Shown here piece by piece: positions 1 through 8,354 of a stretch of 64,000 bases of DNA. The notes under the pieces were generated by a model. That model was not told the DNA's origin. It did no database searches and was given only the letters and a program-made list of their open reading frames with translations. A program made the translations under genes and the position numbers. Every line of letters begins with the position of its first letter. Positions within the stretch are counted from its first letter, which is position 1. The stretch is from Reyranella humidisoli (GTDB taxonomy: Bacteria > Pseudomonadota > Alphaproteobacteria > Reyranellales > Reyranellaceae): assembly GCF_019039055.1 (NCBI RefSeq), contig NZ_JAHOPB010000001.1:682001-746000 (forward strand), in the 5' to 3' direction.

Positions 1-301
1 CATGCTGTCGGTGCTTTGAGGTCCCTGAACTTATCCACATATCGAAGCGCGCCAGCCAAATGGCCCGAAACGGGAACAAAAGGGAGTGCCAGCTTTTTCT
101 GACGTGAAGCCAGATCGTTGAAAACCAAATGGATACATGAGGTTAAGAGAGGGGTGGCGGGCGACTGCCACCCCTCCTACATTGAGTCAATATGGTGACT
201 CTCCGCGAGCCTTCGAAGGGCATCGGGCTTGTTCACAGACTTCCCCACATGCCGCCGATTGCCTTGTGTGGACGTGCCAGCGACACCATTCTCCGCCTCC
301 C
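1..301. other. Left-edge region without a called gene
   Basis: No coding sequence is supported here. A minus-strand ATG occupies positions 3-1, so a divergent gene could begin exactly at the window edge, but none of it is visible. The stretch holds one strong hairpin (listed separately) and a single TTATCCACA match at 31-39, which alone is not evidence of an origin. The uvrC frame stays open upstream of 302 to an ATG at 137, but that extension would run through the hairpin and has no family-like sequence. Confidence 0.5.
149..176 (+). other. Hairpin ahead of uvrC
   Basis: GAGGGGTGGC (149-158) pairs perfectly with GCCACCCCTC (167-176) around an 8-nt loop. No T-run follows on either strand, so it does not look like a standard intrinsic terminator. 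It may be leader structure in the uvrC transcript. Its position argues against the upstream ATG at 137 being the uvrC start. Confidence 0.5.
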
Positions 302-2188
302 GTGAACGACGAAACCGACATCGACCTGCCCCCGAGCGAAGGCTCCCTTGCCGACGGCATGCGGATCATCGCCGACTTCGTGCGGACCCTGCCGCGCAAG
401 CCGGGCGTCTACCGCATGATCTCGGCCGAGGGCGAGATCCTGTACGTCGGCAAGGCACGCTCGCTGCGCAGCCGCGTCGCCGCCTATACCCAGCCGACGC
501 GGCTGGCCACCCGCCTGATCCGCATGGTTTCCGCGACGCGGACCATGGAATTCGCCGTTACCGACAGCGAAGCGGAGGCGCTGCTCCTCGAGAACAACCT
601 GATCAAGCGCTTCCGGCCGCGCTTCAACGTGCTGCTGCGCGACGACAAGTCGTTCCCCTATATCGTGATCCGCCGCGATACCGACTGGCCGCAGCTCGCC
701 AAGCATCGCGGCACACGCGAACCGGCCAACGAGTATTTCGGACCCTTCGCCTCGGCCACGGCGGTCAACCGCACGCTCTACGCCCTGCAGCGCGCCTTCC
801 CGCTGCGCTCCTGCTCGGACGGCGTCTTCTCGACGCGCACGCGGCCCTGCCTGCAGTACCAGATCAAGCGCTGCACGGCGCCCTGCGTCGGCCGTATCGA
901 GAAGCCCGAGTACGACGCCATCGTGCAGGAGGTGCGCGGCTTCCTCGGCGGGCGCAATCGCGAGATCCAGCAGAAGCTGTCGCAGCGCATGGAGCAGGCC
1001 TCGGCCAATCTCGAATTCGAGGGCGCGGCCATCCTGCGCGATCGCATCCGCGCGCTGGCCCACATCACCTCGCACCAGTCGATCAGCCTCCCGTCGATCG
1101 ACGAGGCCGACATCTTCGCCGCTCACGCCGATAGCGGCCAGATCTGCATCCAGGTCTTCTTCCTGCGCGCCGGCCAGAACCTCGGCAACCGCGCCTACTT
1201 CCCGAGCCATGGCCGGGACCTCGACGAGCCGCAGGTGCTCGAAGCCTTCATGGGCCAGTTCTACGAATCGCGTCAGGCACCCAAACTGGTCCTGACCAGC
1301 CATGACATTCCCGAGCGCGAGCTGATGGAAAACGCGCTGTCCCTGTCGGCCGGCCATAAGGTCGAGATCCGCCAGCCCAAGCGCGGCGACCAGAAGGACG
1401 CGCTCGACCAGGCGGTGAACAATGCGCGCGAGGCGCTGGCCCGCCGCATGGCCGAACGCGGCACGCAGCGCACCCTGCTCGAAGGCGTGGCCCGCGTGTT
1501 CGGCCTCGACGCGCCGCCCGAGCGCATCGAGGTCTACGACAACAGCCACATCCAGGGGACGGCGGCGATCGGCGCGATGATCGTGGCCGGGCCGGAAGGC
1601 TTCAACAAGAACGCCTATCGCAAATTCAATATCAAGACCGAGGGCGCGGCGGGCGACGATTTCGCGATGATGCGCGAGGTGATGACCCGCCGCTTCGGTC
1701 GCGCGCTCAAGGAGAACCCCGAGCGCGACGACGAGCATTGGCCGGACCTGCTGCTGATCGACGGCGGCCAGGGCCAGCTCGAAGCGGTGCGTGGGGTGAT
1801 GGCCGAGCTTGGCCTCGAAGACATTCCCCTGGTTGGCATCGCCAAGGGGCCCGACCGCGATGCGGGCCGGGAGCGCTTCTTCATGGCGGGCAAGCCGCCC
1901 TTTTCCCTCGAACCGCGCGATCCGGTTCTCTATTTCCTGCAACGGCTGCGGGACGAGGCGCATCGTTTCGCGATCGGCACGCACCGTACGCGCCGCGCAG
2001 CCGACATGACGCGCTCGGCGCTCGACGAGGTGCCGGGGATCGGCGCCGGCCGCAAGCGCGCGCTGCTCAACCATTTCGGCAGCGCCCGTGCGGTATCGGG
2101 TGCCACACTGGAGGACATCAAGTCGGTACCGGGAATCTCCAGCGCACTCGCCCAGAAAATCCATGACCACTTCCGGGGCGGCCGGTAA
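302..2188 (+). CDS. uvrC: Excinuclease ABC subunit C
   Basis: UvrC makes the dual incisions in nucleotide excision repair after UvrAB finds the lesion. From a GTG start at 302 the protein has 628 residues, a normal family length. In order it shows an N-terminal GIY-YIG nuclease (KPGVYRM, then LYVGKARSLR), a Cys cluster (LRSCSDG, RPCLQYQIKRCTAPC), a UVR helix pair for UvrB (NLEFEGAAILRDRI), the RNase H-like nuclease with acidic/His motifs (VYDNSHIQGT, LLIDGGQGQL, DEAHRFAI), and a C-terminal helix-hairpin-helix pair (VPGIGAGRKRALL, VPGISSALAQKI). The start is uncertain because no clear ribosome-binding site is seen; an internal ATG at 359 is the alternative. pgsA follows directly. Confidence 0.95.
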   Translation: MNDETDIDLPPSEGSLADGMRIIADFVRTLPRKPGVYRMISAEGEILYVGKARSLRSRVAAYTQPTRLATRLIRMVSATRTMEFAVTDSEAEALLLENNLIKRFRPRFNVLLRDDKSFPYIVIRRDTDWPQLAKHRGTREPANEYFGPFASATAVNRTLYALQRAFPLRSCSDGVFSTRTRPCLQYQIKRCTAPCVGRIEKPEYDAIVQEVRGFLGGRNREIQQKLSQRMEQASANLEFEGAAILRDRIRALAHITSHQSISLPSIDEADIFAAHADSGQICIQVFFLRAGQNLGNRAYFPSHGRDLDEPQVLEAFMGQFYESRQAPKLVLTSHDIPERELMENALSLSAGHKVEIRQPKRGDQKDALDQAVNNAREALARRMAERGTQRTLLEGVARVFGLDAPPERIEVYDNSHIQGTAAIGAMIVAGPEGFNKNAYRKFNIKTEGAAGDDFAMMREVMTRRFGRALKENPERDDEHWPDLLLIDGGQGQLEAVRGVMAELGLEDIPLVGIAKGPDRDAGRERFFMAGKPPFSLEPRDPVLYFLQRLRDEAHRFAIGTHRTRRAADMTRSALDEVPGIGAGRKRALLNHFGSARAVSGATLEDIKSVPGISSALAQKIHDHFRGGR

Positions 2189-2198
2189 GGTCGGGGCG

Positions 2199-2774
2199 AT
2201 GCTGTTCAATCTTCCCAACATGCTCACCCTGTCGCGCATCGTCGCGATCCCGCTGGTCGTGGCCTGCTTCTGGCTCGATCGCGGCTGGGCGCAGTGGTTC
2301 TCGATGGCGCTGTTCGTAGCCGCCGCGGTGACCGACTGGTTCGACGGCTATTTCGCGCGGCGCTATCACCAGATCTCGCGCTTCGGACGCTTCCTCGACC
2401 CGATCGCAGACAAGCTGCTGGTCGCCGCCGCCCTGGTCATGCTGGTCGACAACAGCACCCTGGCCGGCCTGAACGTGCTGGCGGCCCTCATCATCCTGGC
2501 GCGCGAGATCCTGGTCTCCGGCCTGCGGGAATTCCTCGCCGAGCTGCGGGTCGGCCTGCCGGTCAGCGCGCTCGCGAAGTGGAAGACCGCCGTTCAGATG
2601 GTGGCGATCGCCGCACTGCTGGTCGGCGACGCGGCAGCGCACTGGGTGACGCAGGCCGGCATCGTGCTGATCTGGATCGCCGCCGCGCTCACCCTGATCA
2701 CCGGCTATGACTATCTCCGTACCGGCCTGCGCCACATGGCGGAGGATCCGCCCACCACCGGTGGCCAGAAGTGA
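2199..2774 (+). CDS. pgsA: CDP-diacylglycerol-glycerol-3-phosphate 3-phosphatidyltransferase
   Basis: This membrane enzyme commits CDP-diacylglycerol to phosphatidylglycerol and cardiolipin. The 191-residue protein carries the complete CDP-alcohol phosphotransferase signature: D46, D49-G50, A53-R54, G63, D67 and D71, lying after the first membrane helix. Several further hydrophobic helices follow. The ATG at 2199 is preferred over an in-frame ATG at 2163 because it begins the conserved MLFNLPNMLTLSR sequence and has AAGG about ten bases upstream. It starts 10 bases after uvrC and overlaps the GTG of moaD, so the group is probably one transcript. Confidence 0.95.
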   Translation: MLFNLPNMLTLSRIVAIPLVVACFWLDRGWAQWFSMALFVAAAVTDWFDGYFARRYHQISRFGRFLDPIADKLLVAAALVMLVDNSTLAGLNVLAALIILAREILVSGLREFLAELRVGLPVSALAKWKTAVQMVAIAALLVGDAAAHWVTQAGIVLIWIAAALTLITGYDYLRTGLRHMAEDPPTTGGQK

Positions 2775-3022
2775 AGGTCCGTTATTTCGCCTGGATGAAG
2801 AAAACCGTCGGCGTGCCGGAGGAAGAGGTCACGCCGCCGGCCGACATCGACACGGTGGGCGATCTGATCGTGTGGCTGCGCAGCCGCAGCCCCGGCCATG
2901 CCGAGGCGCTGGCGGAAGGTGCCGCGTTCGGCGCCGCCGTCGACCAGCGCACGGCGACCTTCGACGTGAAGCTCGCGGGCGCGCGCGAAGTCGCCTTCTT
3001 CCCGCCCTTCACCGGGGGCTGA
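2771..3022 (+). CDS. moaD: Molybdopterin synthase small (sulfur carrier) subunit
   Basis: MoaD carries sulfur as a C-terminal thiocarboxylate for conversion of precursor Z (cPMP) to molybdopterin. The 83-residue beta-grasp protein ends in the required Gly-Gly (PPFTGG). It begins at a GTG whose TG is shared with the pgsA stop codon (GTGA overlap), indicating translational coupling. moaE starts one base after its stop. The adenylating enzyme that charges MoaD could be the ThiF-rhodanese protein encoded convergently at 3679-4638, but that link is inference. Confidence 0.92.
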   Translation: MKVRYFAWMKKTVGVPEEEVTPPADIDTVGDLIVWLRSRSPGHAEALAEGAAFGAAVDQRTATFDVKLAGAREVAFFPPFTGG

Positions 3023-3023
3023 C

Positions 3024-3494
3024 ATGACGGTGCGCGTCCAGGAAGCCGATTTCGATGTCGGCGCCGAACTGGCCCGCCTCACCGACGGCAACAAGCGCAT
3101 TGGCGGCCTCGCCGTCTTCGTCGGCCTCGTGCGCGAGATGCACGTGCGCGAGGGCTATCATCGCGATCGCGTCGACGCGCTGACGCTCGAACACTATCCC
3201 GGCATGACCGAGACGGCTCTGGAAGAGATCGAGGCCGAGGCGCACAGGCGCTGGCCGCTGGAAGCGACGCTGATCGTGCATCGCCATGGCCGCATGGAGC
3301 CGGGCGAGCGCATCGTGATGGTGGCCGTCGGCTCGCCGCATCGCGAGGCCGCCTTCGAGGCCTGCGAATTCCTGGTCGACTGGCTGAAGACCAAGGCACC
3401 GTTCTGGAAGCTGGAAGACACGCCGAAGGGCGAACAGTGGGTCGGCGCCCACCAGGAAGACGATGCGGCCGCCGCGCGCTGGGAGAAGAAGTAA
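3024..3494 (+). CDS. moaE: Molybdopterin synthase catalytic subunit
   Basis: MoaE is the large subunit of molybdopterin synthase and binds cPMP while accepting the MoaD tail. The 156-residue protein has the family motifs GGLAVFVGLVR near residue 30, HRHGRMEPGE mid-protein, and the Lys-rich active-site segment VDWLKTKAPFWK close to the end. It sits directly behind moaD, as expected for the heterotetramer. Transcription probably ends in the inverted repeat starting at 3529, which also faces the convergent thiF-type gene. Confidence 0.95.
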   Translation: MTVRVQEADFDVGAELARLTDGNKRIGGLAVFVGLVREMHVREGYHRDRVDALTLEHYPGMTETALEEIEAEAHRRWPLEATLIVHRHGRMEPGERIVMVAVGSPHREAAFEACEFLVDWLKTKAPFWKLEDTPKGEQWVGAHQEDDAAAARWEKK

Positions 3495-3528
3495 GCCGAG
3501 GAGGCTTTCTTTCTCAGCCTTCCCCAAT

Positions 3529-3665
3529 GACCTCATCCTGAGGAGGTCGCGCAGCGACCGTCTCGAAGGATGGGCTGCAAACGAGGTGCTCGTGCCGACC
3601 CTTCGAGACGCGGTCCGGAGTTTACCCCGAGGTACTCGAGGGGGACCGCTCCTCAGGGTGAGGCC
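3529..3665. repeat. Long imperfect inverted repeat, copy A
   Basis: The left arm begins GACCTCATCCTGAGGAGG and runs to TCTCGAAGGATG. The right arm is its inverted partner, ending CCTCAGGGTGAGGCC. The same element recurs at 16821-16932 and 31834-31946. Copy A is longer than the others because its right arm carries roughly 25 extra bases around a CCCCGAG/CTCGAGGGG mini-palindrome. It lies between the convergent moaE and ThiF-rhodanese genes, where a bidirectional terminator role is plausible. Confidence 0.85.
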
Positions 3666-3678
3666 TTTGGCGTGACCG

Positions 3679-4638
3679 CTACCCCAACGCCACCAGCGCC
3701 AGGTTCGTGACGCCGCGTTCGCGCAAACGGTCCGCCGCCATCAGTGCGCGCTGGCCGCTGCGGCAGGCCAGGACGACGCGGCCGTCGGGCGTGCCCAGTT
3801 CGTCGATCGTGTCGACCACCAGACGACGCGCGCCGGCGAAGGGCGAGACAGGCGCCTCGTCGAGCCCGCGCAGGTCGACCACGATGTCGTCTGAGCGCAC
3901 CTGGTCGGGCGCGATGAAGGCCACCTGCTCCTCGGGTTCGGGACTCCCGGCGAAGGCGAAGCCGCCGAAGGCCACGCGCCTGGCATCGAAGGTGACGACG
4001 CGGCCCAGTACGGCCGGCTCGAGCCCGAGCAGGTGATGCAGCGTGAGATGCGCCTGCAGGCTTCCCATCATCGCGACCGCGGTGCCGATCACGCCCACCG
4101 TGGCACAGGTGCCGCCATCGACCGAAACCTCGGGGAACACCGCACGATAGCTCGGGCCGCCGCCGCAGAAGACGCCGGCATAGCCGGTCATGCCGATCAC
4201 CGACGCGCTGACCAGCGGCTTGGCCACTGCGAAGCAGACGTCGCTCAGCATGTAGGTCACGGCGAAACTGTCCGCGGCGTCGACCACGATGTCCGCATCG
4301 GCAACCAGCCTGGCGACGTTCTGCGGGGTGAGCCGCTCGGGCACCGCGTCGACACGGACATGCGGGTTGAACCGCTGCAAGGTTGCGCGCGCTGCCTCGA
4401 CCTTCAGCTTGCCAATGTCCGGCATGCCGTAGAGCGGCTGGCGATGCAGGTTCGTCTCTTCGACCGTGTCGTGATCGACGATGGTGAGATGGCCGACTCC
4501 GGCACCGCTGAGATACTGCAGCACCGGGCAGCCGAGACCGCCGGCGCCAACGACCAGCACCGAGGCGGCGGCGAGACGCGCCTGCCCCGCATCGCCGATC
4601 TCGGGCAGCACGGCCTGGCGGGCGTAGCGGTTGGTCAC
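3679..4638 (-). CDS. ThiF/MoeB-type adenylyltransferase fused to a rhodanese domain
   Basis: These E1-like enzymes adenylate the C-terminal Gly of a sulfur carrier (ThiS or MoaD) so that sulfur can be loaded. The 319-residue protein has the nucleotide loop GAGGLG (31-36), the HesA/MoeB/ThiF fold with a catalytic-type Cys at 178 (GGTCATVG), and a C-terminal rhodanese domain with the CRSGQR loop (Cys292), a likely sulfur donor. The Cys pairs that bind zinc in E. coli ThiF and MoeB are absent; the first is PSYRA here. The GTG start overlaps the TGA of thiE. Last gene of the thi operon, so ThiS is the likelier partner, though moaD lies 0.7 kb away. Confidence 0.88.
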   Translation of the reverse strand: MTNRYARQAVLPEIGDAGQARLAAASVLVVGAGGLGCPVLQYLSGAGVGHLTIVDHDTVEETNLHRQPLYGMPDIGKLKVEAARATLQRFNPHVRVDAVPERLTPQNVARLVADADIVVDAADSFAVTYMLSDVCFAVAKPLVSASVIGMTGYAGVFCGGGPSYRAVFPEVSVDGGTCATVGVIGTAVAMMGSLQAHLTLHHLLGLEPAVLGRVVTFDARRVAFGGFAFAGSPEPEEQVAFIAPDQVRSDDIVVDLRGLDEAPVSPFAGARRLVVDTIDELGTPDGRVVLACRSGQRALMAADRLRERGVTNLALVALG

Positions 4639-5234
4639 GGTCTTCTCGTCGCGGCGATCCAGGCCCTGGCCTGAGCGACCGGATCGGCATGGTTCACGAT
4701 GTCGCCCACGACCGAGACGATGTCGGCGCCCGACTTCAGGCAGAGCAGCGCGCGCTCCAGCGTGAGGCCACCGATCGCGACCAGTGGCTTGTCGCCGATC
4801 AGCTTCTTCCATTCGGCCAGACGCTCGGTGCCCTGCGGTGCCCACGGCATCTGCTTCAACACGGTCGGCCAGACCGGACCCAGCGCGACATAGTCGGGAT
4901 CGATGGCGAGGCCCTTGTCGAGTTCGGCATGGTCGTGCGTGCTGACGCCGATCCTGATGCCGGCGCGGCGCACCGCCTTCACGTCTGCATCGACCAGATC
5001 CTCCTGGCCGAGATGGACCCAGGAACAACCTTCGTCGATCGCCACCTGCCAGTAGTCGTTCACGATCAGGTCGGCGCCATGCTGCACGCACACGGCCTTG
5101 GCCTCGCGCACCTGGCGGCGCACCTCGGCCTCTTGCTGGTCCTTGATGCGCAACTGGATGAGCTTGGTGCCGACGGGCACCAGCTTCAGCACCCAACTCG
5201 AATCGGGCACGACGGGATAGAAGGGATCGAGCAT
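4635..5234 (-). CDS. thiE: Thiamine-phosphate synthase
   Basis: ThiE joins the hydroxymethylpyrimidine diphosphate and thiazole phosphate moieties to give thiamine monophosphate. The 199-residue TIM-barrel protein shows family motifs LIQLRIKD, NDYWQVA, VHLGQEDL, GVSTHD, and YVALGPVWPT followed by PWAPQG, then GGLTLERA and the C-terminal phosphate-binding SGADIVSVVGDI. The ATG at 5234 has an upstream GGAG and lies 4 bases from the end of thiG. Its stop overlaps the start of the ThiF-rhodanese gene. Confidence 0.93.
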   Translation of the reverse strand: MLDPFYPVVPDSSWVLKLVPVGTKLIQLRIKDQQEAEVRRQVREAKAVCVQHGADLIVNDYWQVAIDEGCSWVHLGQEDLVDADVKAVRRAGIRIGVSTHDHAELDKGLAIDPDYVALGPVWPTVLKQMPWAPQGTERLAEWKKLIGDKPLVAIGGLTLERALLCLKSGADIVSVVGDIVNHADPVAQARAWIAATRRP

Positions 5235-5238
5235 CTCT

Positions 5239-6015
5239 CTAGTCTCCAAGGGCCGCTTTGCCGATAACCGGCGTCGACGGCACCGCCATGTCGCGCGGCT
5301 CCATGGGCTGCGCAAGATAGGCGGCACGGCCGGCTTCGACGCCCAGCGCGAAGGCGCGCGCCATCTCGACGGGATCGCCCGCTTCGGCAACCGCCGTGTT
5401 GAGCAGCACCGCGTCGTAGCCCAGCTCCATCGCCGCGGCCGCATGCGATGGCACGCCGAGCCCGGCATCGACCACCAGCGGGATGTCGGGGAAATGCGCG
5501 CGCATCGAGCGCAGGCCATAGACGTTGTTCAGGCCGCGCGCCGAGCCGATGGGAGCGCCCCACGGCATCAGCACCCTGCAGCCCGCCTCGACCAGTCGCT
5601 CGGCGACCACGAGATCCTCGGTCGTGTAGGGAAACACCTCGAACCCGTCCTCGGACAGAATGCGCGCAGCTTCCACCAGACCGAACACATCGGGCTGCAA
5701 AGTGTCGGCCTCCCCGATCACCTCGAGCTTGATCCAGGGCGTGTCGAACAGCTCGCGCGCCATGTGGGCGGTCGTCACCGCCTCCTTCACCGAATGGCAA
5801 CCGGCGGTGTTGGGCAGCACGCGCACGCCCATCGACTGGATCAGCGACCAGAAGGCCTGGCCGGCCTTGCCCGCGCCGCTCTCGCGACGCAGCGAGACCG
5901 TCACGACTTCCGCGCCGGATGCCTTGACCGCGCGCTCGAGGACCGCCGGCGAGGGATAGCGCGACGTGCCCAGCAGCAGGCGCGATTTCAGCTCGACGCC
6001 GTAGAAGGACGACAC
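5239..6015 (-). CDS. thiG: Thiazole synthase
   Basis: ThiG assembles the thiazole ring from deoxyxylulose phosphate, the glycine imine supplied by ThiO, and sulfur from ThiS thiocarboxylate. The 258-residue protein carries [11 protein letters not shown] at the N terminus, the imine-forming Lys in WIKLEVIGE, the substrate loops [10 protein letters not shown] and MPWGAPIGS, and the phosphate-binding [12 protein letters not shown] and LLNTAVAEA. It starts 4 bases after thiS. Confidence 0.97.
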   Translation of the reverse strand: MSSFYGVELKSRLLLGTSRYPSPAVLERAVKASGAEVVTVSLRRESGAGKAGQAFWSLIQSMGVRVLPNTAGCHSVKEAVTTAHMARELFDTPWIKLEVIGEADTLQPDVFGLVEAARILSEDGFEVFPYTTEDLVVAERLVEAGCRVLMPWGAPIGSARGLNNVYGLRSMRAHFPDIPLVVDAGLGVPSHAAAAMELGYDAVLLNTAVAEAGDPVEMARAFALGVEAGRAAYLAQPMEPRDMAVPSTPVIGKAALGD

Positions 6016-6019
6016 GGTC

Positions 6020-6217
6020 TTAACCTCCCTGCATCGGCGCGACGACTTCGATCCTGTCGCCGTCGGCCAGCTCGGTGCGCGGCCGCGCGGCAGCGGCGAC
6101 GAAGCGGCCGTTCACCGCCGTCGCAATCTTGCGGCCGCCGAAGCCCAAGGTTTCCAGAGCCGCGGCCAACGTGCCGGGTGAGACCTCATGCATGTCGTCG
6201 TTCAGGAATATCCGCAT
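6020..6217 (-). CDS. thiS: Sulfur carrier protein ThiS
   Basis: This 65-residue beta-grasp protein delivers sulfur as a C-terminal thiocarboxylate to ThiG. It ends in the diagnostic Gly-Gly (VVAPMQGG) and has the family [11 protein letters not shown] and [10 protein letters not shown] segments. The ATG at 6217 begins MRIFLNDD and lies inside the end of thiO, a 32-base overlap that suggests coupled translation. Frame extension upstream is possible but has no ThiS-like sequence. Confidence 0.95.
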   Translation of the reverse strand: MRIFLNDDMHEVSPGTLAAALETLGFGGRKIATAVNGRFVAAAARPRTELADGDRIEVVAPMQGG

Positions 6218-7190
6218 CTCTCGTCTCCAGAAGAACGGCATCGGCCACTTGCCGCGCCAGCCAGGGCGCGAGCAGGAAACCATGCCGGAAAAGACCGTTG
6301 GCGTGCAGCACGCGGCCCTTGCGCCTGATGCACGGCAGGTTGTCGGGAAAGGTCGGCCGCAGGTCGGCGCCCAGCTCGACGATCTCGGCCTCGCCGAACG
6401 CCGGGTGCAGCGTGTAGGCCGCGTTCAGCAACTCGATCGCCGAACGCACGCTGACGGCGCGGCGTTCCTCGCTTTCGATCATGGTGGCGCCGATCATGAA
6501 GATGCCGTCGCCGCGCGGCACGATGTAGAGCGGGATGCGCGGATGCAGCATCCGCACCGGCCGCGCCAGCGACACGTCGCTGGTCCGCACGACGATCATC
6601 TCGCCGCGCACGCCGCGCAGGTCGGGCAGTTCGTCACGCGCGGCCAGACCGCGGCAATCGACGACGAAGTCCGAGCGGGCCTCGGAGGGCTTCACGTCGA
6701 CGCCGAACCGGATCGGTACGCCGCGCGCCGCGAGACCGGCCGCGAGCGCCGCCAGCGCCTGGCGCGGTTCGAGATGGGCCTCGTCGGCAAAGAACAGCGC
6801 ACGGCGGAAGCGGCCGGCGAGATCGGGTTCGAGCGCGGCGATTCCGTCGGCGTCGAGCCATTCGTGGCGCTCGGTCCGGGAGGCAAAGCGTGTGAGGTCG
6901 GCGGCGTCGCGCGGCGGCGTCAGCACGAGGCTGCCCTTCGAGACGGTGCCGGGAAAATGCTGGCGCCACCAATCGATCGACGGCTCGCCCAGCCGGGCGA
7001 CGATCTCATCGGTGGTCGCCCGTTCGCACCAGGGCGCCAGCATGCCGCCCGCCATCCACGAGCAGGCACCTTCGCCGAGATGGGCGGCACGCTCCAGCAC
7101 CTCGACGGCCACGCCACGCGCGGCAAGCTCCGTCGCACAGGCAAGGCCTGCGACGCCGGCTCCGATGATTGTTACGACAGGTCGATCCAA
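6186..7190 (-). CDS. thiO: Glycine oxidase / FAD-dependent thiamine oxidoreductase
   Basis: ThiO oxidises glycine to the iminoacetate used by ThiG. The 334-residue protein opens with the FAD dinucleotide loop IIGAGVAGLACATELA and the ELAARG...VLE ribose-binding acid; it has DAO-type motifs (GMLAPWCE, LYIVPRGDG, LRPTFPDNLPCI, HANGLFRHGFLLAP). I place the start at a TTG (7190) because GGGAG lies six bases upstream and because upstream in-frame ATG/TTG codons fall inside the TPP aptamer. It is the first gene of thiOSGE-thiF. Confidence 0.92.
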   Translation of the reverse strand: MDRPVVTIIGAGVAGLACATELAARGVAVEVLERAAHLGEGACSWMAGGMLAPWCERATTDEIVARLGEPSIDWWRQHFPGTVSKGSLVLTPPRDAADLTRFASRTERHEWLDADGIAALEPDLAGRFRRALFFADEAHLEPRQALAALAAGLAARGVPIRFGVDVKPSEARSDFVVDCRGLAARDELPDLRGVRGEMIVVRTSDVSLARPVRMLHPRIPLYIVPRGDGIFMIGATMIESEERRAVSVRSAIELLNAAYTLHPAFGEAEIVELGADLRPTFPDNLPCIRRKGRVLHANGLFRHGFLLAPWLARQVADAVLLETRDADIPERRHA

Positions 7191-7199
7191 CGCTGACTC

Positions 7200-7300
7200 C
7201 CGTTCCTTCGCCGGCATGACCCGGATCAGGTTCAAAGGGTTCAGCCGCTAAGGCTGTCTCAGCCCGTCTCCCACAGGAAGATCAGGCACCCCTCGGACGC
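7200..7300 (-). promoter_or_regulatory. TPP riboswitch (THI element)
   Basis: Read on the minus strand, the aptamer core is clear: CCGAGGGGTGCC, then GGGCTGAGA, then CCTTTGAACCTGATCCGGG and TCATGCCGGCGAAGGAACGG. These match the conserved CTGAGA and GAACCTGATC-GG-T-ATNCCGGCGNAGGGA portions of TPP riboswitches. The thiO ribosome-binding site (GGGAG, 7197-7201) begins immediately after the closing helix, so thiamine pyrophosphate probably represses translation initiation, as is usual in proteobacteria. Confidence 0.95.
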
Positions 7301-7349
7301 CATCGAGAAAAGGGGATTGCCGCCCCCGATGTCAAGCCATGCAGTGCGC

Positions 7350-8282
7350 TCAGGCCGCCAGCGACGACGCCGGCTTCATGAGATGGGTGGCCTCGCCAAA
7401 ACCCTCGCTGTCGGGTTCCCGCACCAGCTTCTGGAAGTCGGCCATCAGCGTCTTGGCGACGGGCCCTGCCTGGAAATGGTGCTGGTCGATCGAGCCGACC
7501 GGCACGATCTCGGCGGCGCTGCCGCAGAGGAACACCTCGCTCGCCTGGGCCAGCTCCTCCGGCATCACGTCGCGCTCCTCGACGGTCCAGCCACGCTTCC
7601 GGGCCATCCCCATCACCGCACGGCGCGTGATTCCATCCAGAAAGTTGTGCGGCGTCGGCGTGACCAGCCGGCCGTCGATCACCAGAAAGATGTTGGCGCC
7701 GGTCGTCTCGGCGATGCGGCCCTGCCAGTCGAGCATCAGCGCATCGTCGAAGCCGGCCTTCAGGGCGCGGTCCTTCTCGATGCCGCAGATCACGTAGAGG
7801 CCGGCCACCTTGGCGTGGCCGGGAGCGGTCTCGGGCGAGGGCCGGCGGTATTTCGCCATGGTGACGTTGATGCCGGCGTCGCGCGCCTGCACCGACAGGC
7901 GGCCTTCCTGCGCCCACGGGGCGATGGCGAGGTGGACCGTCGTGCCGATCGCCGACACACCCAGCACTTCCGAGCCGCGCCAGGCGATCGGACGGATGTA
8001 GCCGGCGGTGAGGTCGTTGGCCTTCACGACGGCGCGGGTCGCCTCGTCGATCTCCTCCCGCGACCAGGGCAGGTCGTAGTCGAGCAGGTTGGCCGAGCGG
8101 ATCAGGCGGGCGCTGTGGGCGGCGAGGCGGAAGACGCGGCCATCATAGATGCGCTCGCCCTCGAAGACGGCCGAGCCGTAATGCAGCGCATGGGTCAGCA
8201 CATGCATGCGGGTCTCGCGCCACGGGACCAGCTTGCCGTCCAGCCAGATGAAGCCGTCGCGGTCGTCCATGGTTAAGGACAT
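7350..8282 (-). CDS. ilvE: Branched-chain amino acid aminotransferase (class IV)
   Basis: A PLP-dependent transaminase interconverting branched-chain 2-oxo acids and amino acids, with glutamate as amino donor. The 310-residue protein has the N-terminal GFIWLDGKLVPW, the HALHYGSAVFEGERIY segment, the PLP Lys158 in GHAKVAGLYV, the AETTGANIF motif and the LDGITRRAV phosphate loop. The ATG at 8282 has a strong AAGGGGG upstream. It is preceded by a tandem dyad operator region (8355-8389). A second, larger ilvE-type gene lies at 11793. Relative roles of the two are unknown; this one might also act on D-amino acids or 4-amino-4-deoxychorismate. Confidence 0.85.
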   Translation of the reverse strand: MSLTMDDRDGFIWLDGKLVPWRETRMHVLTHALHYGSAVFEGERIYDGRVFRLAAHSARLIRSANLLDYDLPWSREEIDEATRAVVKANDLTAGYIRPIAWRGSEVLGVSAIGTTVHLAIAPWAQEGRLSVQARDAGINVTMAKYRRPSPETAPGHAKVAGLYVICGIEKDRALKAGFDDALMLDWQGRIAETTGANIFLVIDGRLVTPTPHNFLDGITRRAVMGMARKRGWTVEERDVMPEELAQASEVFLCGSAAEIVPVGSIDQHHFQAGPVAKTLMADFQKLVREPDSEGFGEATHLMKPASSLAA

Positions 8283-8354
8283 TGCGATATCCCCCTTCGT
8301 TTGATTCCGATCAGGTCTTTGCGGTCAGTCAAAACACAACTATCCGCCCATTTA

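Noticed and set aside
31-39. TTATCCACA, a perfect DnaA-box match, near the left edge
   Set aside because: Only one box, no AT-rich unwinding region and no dnaA, gidA or parAB genes nearby; a chance match is likely.
233-2239. A 668-codon antisense frame over uvrC
   Set aside because: It is a composition shadow of uvrC, with no recognisable domain.
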